Shown here: one piece after another, positions 60,044 through 64,000 of the stretch
Position numbering within the stretch: the stretch's first letter is position 1
How the letters are laid out: each line of letters starts with the position of its first letter
DNA from: JBGTLA01 sp041744375
Lineage (GTDB): Bacteria > Actinomycetota > Acidimicrobiia > Spongiisociales > ZC4RG35
Reading direction: 5' to 3'
Assembly: GCA_041744375.1 (NCBI GenBank)
Contig: JBGTLA010000053.1
Span: 79,640-143,639 of the forward strand
Length of the DNA: 64,000 nt
Notes under the pieces: model-generated
The model's database searches: none
What the model saw: only the letters and a program-made list of their open reading frames with translations
Told to the model about the DNA's origin: nothing
Position numbers and translations under genes: made by a program

Positions 60044-63000
60044 TCACAACTCGGGCCGGTCGACCCGGCGCAAATAGACGAACGTGTCGCGGTTGACCCC
60101 GGTGGGCCCCCAGTAGTTGAAGAAGTAGGTGAACTGGGCGTACCCGCCTGTCATGAGCACCGGCTTGAGGCGGGTGCGGGTGAGGGAGTTGTTCATCCCG
60201 GCCCGACTTTTGCGACGCGGCGAGATGGGAATCCCGATGGTGCGCTCGGTGGCGTGGTACACGAACACCGTGTTGCGTGGTATCCGGGCCGAGGTGATGC
60301 ACCGCTGCACGAACACCCCATTGTCGTTGAACAGCTCCACCCAGTCGTTGTCCTGAATGCCCAGGTCGACGGCGTCCTTGTCGTTCATCCACACCGGGTA
60401 GCCGCCCCGGGACAGGGTCATCATCCGATGGTTGTCCGAATAGGTCGAGTGGATCGACCATTTGCCGTGCGGGGTGATGTAGCTGAAGAGTCGCCCGGCC
60501 TGACCCTCGACCAGGGTCTGTTCGGTCTCCGACAGCATGCTGTGGTCGGGACGTGGCTTGTAGACCGGCAGATGTTCGCCCCATTCCAGGTACTTCTGAT
60601 GATCGAGGTAGAAGTGCTGACGCCCGGTGAGTGTTCGCCAGGGCACCAGGTGTTCGACGTTGAAGGTGAACGGGCTGTATGCCCGGCCCTTCGCGACGAG
60701 TCCCGACCAGGTGGGTGTGGTCAGAACCCGTCGGGGTTGGGCCACTATGTCGGAGAAGTCCCATCTCGTATCGCGCTGTCCGTCCCCCAGGTGTCGGAGT
60801 ATGCGCCCTGTCTTCTGCTCTTCGGCCTCGAAAGCCCGATAGGCCAACTCGCCGTTGGAGGCGGGGTCCAGTGCCAGGATTGCCTCGCACACCTCGCGGT
60901 CGAACTCGAGCGACGGCAGACTCAGGGCACCGTCGCCGGTCGGACCCGAGCGGGGCTGGCGTCTCGCCAGCTCGTCGTAGAAGTCCGCTACCGGGATCGT
61001 CAAACCGTGGGCCGCCACCCCATTCTCGCGCGTCGCCCGACCCAGGGACACCATCTGGTCGTACAGGTGGGCGTAGTCTCGGGTCACGATCCGGAACTTG
61101 GGCATGGTCTTGCCCGGGATGGGCTCGACCTCGCCCGTCCTCCAGTCGGCGTCGACCGGCTGGGCGAGCTCGTCGGGGGTGTCGTGGACGAGCGGCACCA
61201 TCACCACGTCTTCCACGGTGTCCGGTAGGTGCCGGGCAGCCAGCTCGGTGAACCGGTGGGCCAGCGACGAGAAGATCTGCCAGTCCGAACGCGACTCCCA
61301 CGCTGGCGCCACCGCCGCTTGCATCGGATTGATGAATGAGTGGCAGTCGGTGGTGTTGAGGTCGTCCTTCTCGTACCAGGTGGCGGCCGGGAGGACGATG
61401 TCGGAGTAGAGCGCCGACGTGTCCATCCGAAAGTTCAGATCGACGACCAGATCCATCTTTCCGACCGGCGCATCCGGCCGCACGGTGACCTGGGACACCC
61501 CGTGGTCGTCGGGTTCGACGGCGATGGCGGTCGAGTCGGTGCCCAGGTAGTGGCGCATGAAGAACTCGTGGCCTTTGGCCGAGGTACCGATGGCGTTGCC
61601 GCGCCATATGAACCAGGTGCGGGGCCAGTTCTCGGGGGCGTCGGGATCGTCGACGGCGAACTCGACCTCACCCGAGACGAGACCCTCGACGATGCGATCG
61701 ACCACCGCCTCGTCGGTGCTGGCCCCCTCCCTCCGTAGCTTGCGCACGAGGTCGATGGGGTTCTGCTTGAACTGGGGAAAGAAGGGGAGCCATCCGCTCC
61801 TGACTGCTCGAGCCTGGTGGTCGATCGTGTGCCGATCGTGGATGTCGCCCTCCGGCAGTGAGTCGTAGTCCCGGTAGCCTCGCTCATAGCGCCACTGATC
61901 GGAGTGGACGTAGTGGAACGAGGGGGTGTTCTGGTGACGGGGGGCGGTCCCCCAGTCGAGGCCGAAGGCGATGGAGCTCCACGATGCCTGGTTGACCACC
62001 TTCTCCTGGCCAACGTAGTGGCCCAGGCCGCCTCCGTTGACGCCGACCGAGCCGGTGAGCATCAACGCCACGATCGCCGAGCGGTAGAGCAGGTTGTTGT
62101 GATACCAGTGGTTGGCACCCGCCCCGATGATGACGAGGTTCTTGCCCCGGCTGAGCTCTCCGTTGCGAGCCCACTCTCGGGCGAAGCGGATGACGGTGTC
62201 GCGATGTACTCCGGTGTATCGCTCCTGCCAGGCAGGCGTGTAGGGCACGTCCTCGTCGTCGTAGCTGTGGGCGTCGTAGCCTTCGAGGCCGCGCGCCACC
62301 CCGAACCGGGCCATGGTGAGATCGAAAACTGTGGATACGGCCACCCGGCCCTCGAGGGTGTCGACGTAGCGGATCGGCACGCTCCGCCGGACGGCGGCAC
62401 CCCCGCCGAAGTCGTCGAAGTCGATCGTCACTGCGGCATCGTGATGATCGATGAAACTCAGGCGCGGCGAGATCTTCGTGCCGGCCACCCGGTCGGCCAT
62501 CTCCAGGTTCCAGTGACCCTTTTCAGTGTCGGCCCACCGGTACCCAATAGTCCCGTTGGGCATGCGGGGTCCGTCGTCATCTTCGTCCCAGACCGTTAGC
62601 TTCCAGTCGCCATGCTCGACCGTGGCATACCCGTCGAGTCGGTTGGCGCGCAGGTACCGACCGGGACGCCCCTCATCGTCGATCTCGACCAAGAACGGCA
62701 GGTCTGTGTACTGCTTCACATACTCGTCGAAGTAGGGGACAGTCCGGTCGCGGTAGCACTCGGTGAGTAACACGTGATCGACGGCGAGCCAGAAGGCGGT
62801 GTCCTGGCCGGCGTTGGCAGGGATCCACCAGTCGGCGTACTTCGCCACCATCGAGAAGTCCGGGCTGAACACTGCCAGTTTGGCACCGGCATGGCGAACT
62901 TCGGCGATGAAGTGGGTGTCTGGGGTTCGGGTCATGTTGAGATTCGAACCTACGACCGCCACGAATCGGGCGTTGTACCAGTCGGCCGCTTCGTGTACGT

Positions 63001-63667
63001 CGGTCTGCTCGCCCCAAATCTCGGGCGAGGCCGGTGGAAGGTCGCAGTACCAGTCGTAGAAGCTCATCACGACACCACCGACAAGCGAGAGGAACCGACT
63101 GCCGGCGGCGTAGCTGATCTGGGACATGGCAGGAATGGGTGAGAACCCGGCCACTCTGTCCGGTCCGTAGGTCTTGACGGTGTGGATGATCGAGGCTGTG
63201 GCGATCTCGAGCGCCTCGTCCCAGGTGATCCGCCGGAAGCCGCCCTTGCCGCGCGCCTGCTGGTAGAGGCGCCGGCGGTCGGGGTCCTCTTGAATGAGCG
63301 CCCAGGCGTTGACAGGGTCGCCGAGTGCCTCCGTCTTCGCCTGTCTCCACAAGTCGACAAGCACCCCGCGGGCGTACGGGTACTTGACACGGATGGGGCT
63401 GTATAGGTACCACGAGAAGGATGCTCCTCGCTGACAGCCACGCGGTTCGTAGGGAGGAAGGCCCTCTTCCAACTGGGGATAGTCGGTGGCCTGCATCTCC
63501 CACGTGACGATTCCGTCTTTGACGAAGACCTCCCATGAGCATGAGCCGGTGCAGTTGACGCCGTGGGTGGTGCGTACCCGCTTGTCGTGCTGGAAGCGGT
63601 TCCGGTAGAACTCCTCCCAACGACGCGATCCCGGGTCGACGGATTCGTGGATCCAGTTTTCATTCAT
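60044..63667 (-). CDS. narG: Respiratory nitrate reductase alpha (catalytic) subunit
   Basis: A 1207-residue molybdenum subunit. The N-terminal FS0 cluster region (HGVNCTGSCSWEVFVKDG, with the His ligand) and SFYDWYCDLPPASPEIWGEQTDV, which carries the Mo-binding Asp, are intact. It lacks a twin-arginine signal, so the enzyme faces the cytoplasm. The start overlaps the upstream cytochrome stop (ATGA). With narHJI it forms a complete membrane nitrate reductase. Confidence 0.96.
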   Translation of the reverse strand: MNENWIHESVDPGSRRWEEFYRNRFQHDKRVRTTHGVNCTGSCSWEVFVKDGIVTWEMQATDYPQLEEGLPPYEPRGCQRGASFSWYLYSPIRVKYPYARGVLVDLWRQAKTEALGDPVNAWALIQEDPDRRRLYQQARGKGGFRRITWDEALEIATASIIHTVKTYGPDRVAGFSPIPAMSQISYAAGSRFLSLVGGVVMSFYDWYCDLPPASPEIWGEQTDVHEAADWYNARFVAVVGSNLNMTRTPDTHFIAEVRHAGAKLAVFSPDFSMVAKYADWWIPANAGQDTAFWLAVDHVLLTECYRDRTVPYFDEYVKQYTDLPFLVEIDDEGRPGRYLRANRLDGYATVEHGDWKLTVWDEDDDGPRMPNGTIGYRWADTEKGHWNLEMADRVAGTKISPRLSFIDHHDAAVTIDFDDFGGGAAVRRSVPIRYVDTLEGRVAVSTVFDLTMARFGVARGLEGYDAHSYDDEDVPYTPAWQERYTGVHRDTVIRFAREWARNGELSRGKNLVIIGAGANHWYHNNLLYRSAIVALMLTGSVGVNGGGLGHYVGQEKVVNQASWSSIAFGLDWGTAPRHQNTPSFHYVHSDQWRYERGYRDYDSLPEGDIHDRHTIDHQARAVRSGWLPFFPQFKQNPIDLVRKLRREGASTDEAVVDRIVEGLVSGEVEFAVDDPDAPENWPRTWFIWRGNAIGTSAKGHEFFMRHYLGTDSTAIAVEPDDHGVSQVTVRPDAPVGKMDLVVDLNFRMDTSALYSDIVLPAATWYEKDDLNTTDCHSFINPMQAAVAPAWESRSDWQIFSSLAHRFTELAARHLPDTVEDVVMVPLVHDTPDELAQPVDADWRTGEVEPIPGKTMPKFRIVTRDYAHLYDQMVSLGRATRENGVAAHGLTIPVADFYDELARRQPRSGPTGDGALSLPSLEFDREVCEAILALDPASNGELAYRAFEAEEQKTGRILRHLGDGQRDTRWDFSDIVAQPRRVLTTPTWSGLVAKGRAYSPFTFNVEHLVPWRTLTGRQHFYLDHQKYLEWGEHLPVYKPRPDHSMLSETEQTLVEGQAGRLFSYITPHGKWSIHSTYSDNHRMMTLSRGGYPVWMNDKDAVDLGIQDNDWVELFNDNGVFVQRCITSARIPRNTVFVYHATERTIGIPISPRRKSRAGMNNSLTRTRLKPVLMTGGYAQFTYFFNYWGPTGVNRDTFVYLRRVDRPEL

Positions 63668-64000
63668 GCCTTGCTCCTCAGTCGCTCGACGTAGGTGGGA
63701 GAGGGTCGGCGCAGGACGAACGCCATCAGCGCCAGGAGCCCGGCGAGGCCGCCGATCCCCAAGATCAAGAAGAGATCAGGACCGCGTGTCGGCTCGGTAC
63801 CGGAGACGGCGGCGAAGAACTCGACGAGGTCGGCGACCTCGGCCTCGCCGAGTGGCCGGTCGGCGTAGATCGGCTGCATGGTCGGCGATGGAGGACTCGA
63901 CAGCCAGGCGGTCAGGCCCGCTTCCCCTCCCAGCCGCGTGAAGACATCCGTCAGGTCGGGGCCGAGCCCCGCACCGCCCTGGGAGTACGGGCCGGCGCCG
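63664..64000 (-). CDS. C-terminal part of a cytochrome c, cut by the window edge
   Basis: The visible 111 residues include GPDLTDVFTRLGGEAGLTAWL, the distal heme-ligand Met in PTMQPIYADRPLGEAEVADLVEFF, and a C-terminal membrane anchor (FLILGIGGLAGLLALMAFVL). These are typical of class I cytochromes c; the CxxCH site should lie beyond the edge. It heads the nar operon as seen and overlaps narG by ATGA, suggesting an electron-transfer role with nitrate respiration. Confidence 0.75.
   Translation of the reverse strand, partial: GAGPYSQGGAGLGPDLTDVFTRLGGEAGLTAWLSSPPSPTMQPIYADRPLGEAEVADLVEFFAAVSGTEPTRGPDLFLILGIGGLAGLLALMAFVLRRPSPTYVERLRSKA

Noticed and set aside
58521..61607. A 1028-residue leftward frame extending narH far upstream
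   Set aside because: The upstream 520 residues are Arg/Pro-rich and lie antiphase to narG; homology to NarH begins at the ATG at 60032.

Overview
This is a high-GC, tightly packed chromosomal segment of an actinobacterium, most likely an uncultured one and possibly Acidimicrobiia-like. That placement is inferred from codon use, GTG starts, ATGA/GTGA gene overlaps and a DevR/DosR-type regulator; no rRNA or tRNA is present to confirm it. The dominant theme is hypoxia, dormancy and anaerobic redox metabolism.

Layout. 1-6.4 kb: a GT4/GH130 carbohydrate module, a patatin-like lipase, a PlsC-like acyltransferase, and an acyltransferase/GT2 pair with a TetR-type operator. 6.5-7.7 kb: a MarR repressor divergent from an NAD(P)-binding protein. 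7.7-13.6 kb: a group 3b-type NiFe hydrogenase operon (beta, cNMP-domain, gamma, delta, alpha, protease, HypC) behind a CBS-BON protein. 13.8-19.6 kb: an NTF2-like protein, a sigma-70 factor, a GerMN lipoprotein, an M50 protease with CBS domains and a CNNM/CBS protein. 19.8-34.9 kb: two GH130 genes with one GT4 gene and a GT4 remnant, a P-type ATPase, universal stress proteins, a flavin-oxidase-like protein, a HAD-ATPase fusion, RtcB and a frameshifted PAS histidine kinase. 35-43.3 kb: pyruvate:ferredoxin oxidoreductase with a DHOD-like partner, CBS proteins, phosphofructokinase, a stress protein and a DevR/DosR-like response regulator. 43.4-45.8 kb: an SQR-like/TusE/DsrE operon between two copies of a palindromic repeat. 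45.9-53.3 kb: a PQQ-propeller protein, a MazF-type toxin-antitoxin pair, a decayed regulator, CsbD-like, rhomboid and a second NarL-type two-component system. 53.4-56.9 kb: cupredoxin, TlpA-like and Lgt-like genes and a decayed hydrolase. 56.9-64 kb: a cytochrome c-narGHJI-cupin operon cut by the window edge.

The connecting thread is a 16-bp palindromic site, core AGGGACTTTCGGCCCT, matching the mycobacterial DosR/DevR box. Good to weak copies precede the hydrogenase, CNNM, GT4, stress protein, RtcB, kinase, PFOR, PFK, CBS-devR and SQR units, often about 50-80 bp before the start codon. Many of these families (USP, CBS, M50-CBS, P-type ATPase, RtcB, group 3b hydrogenase) belong to or lie beside the mycobacterial DosR regulon. 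I infer one hypoxia regulon island that adds hydrogenase, PFOR, sulfur-relay and GT/GH130 functions. Two boxes have no adjacent coding gene; one lies just where it would drive a roughly 125-nt RNA with paired ends.
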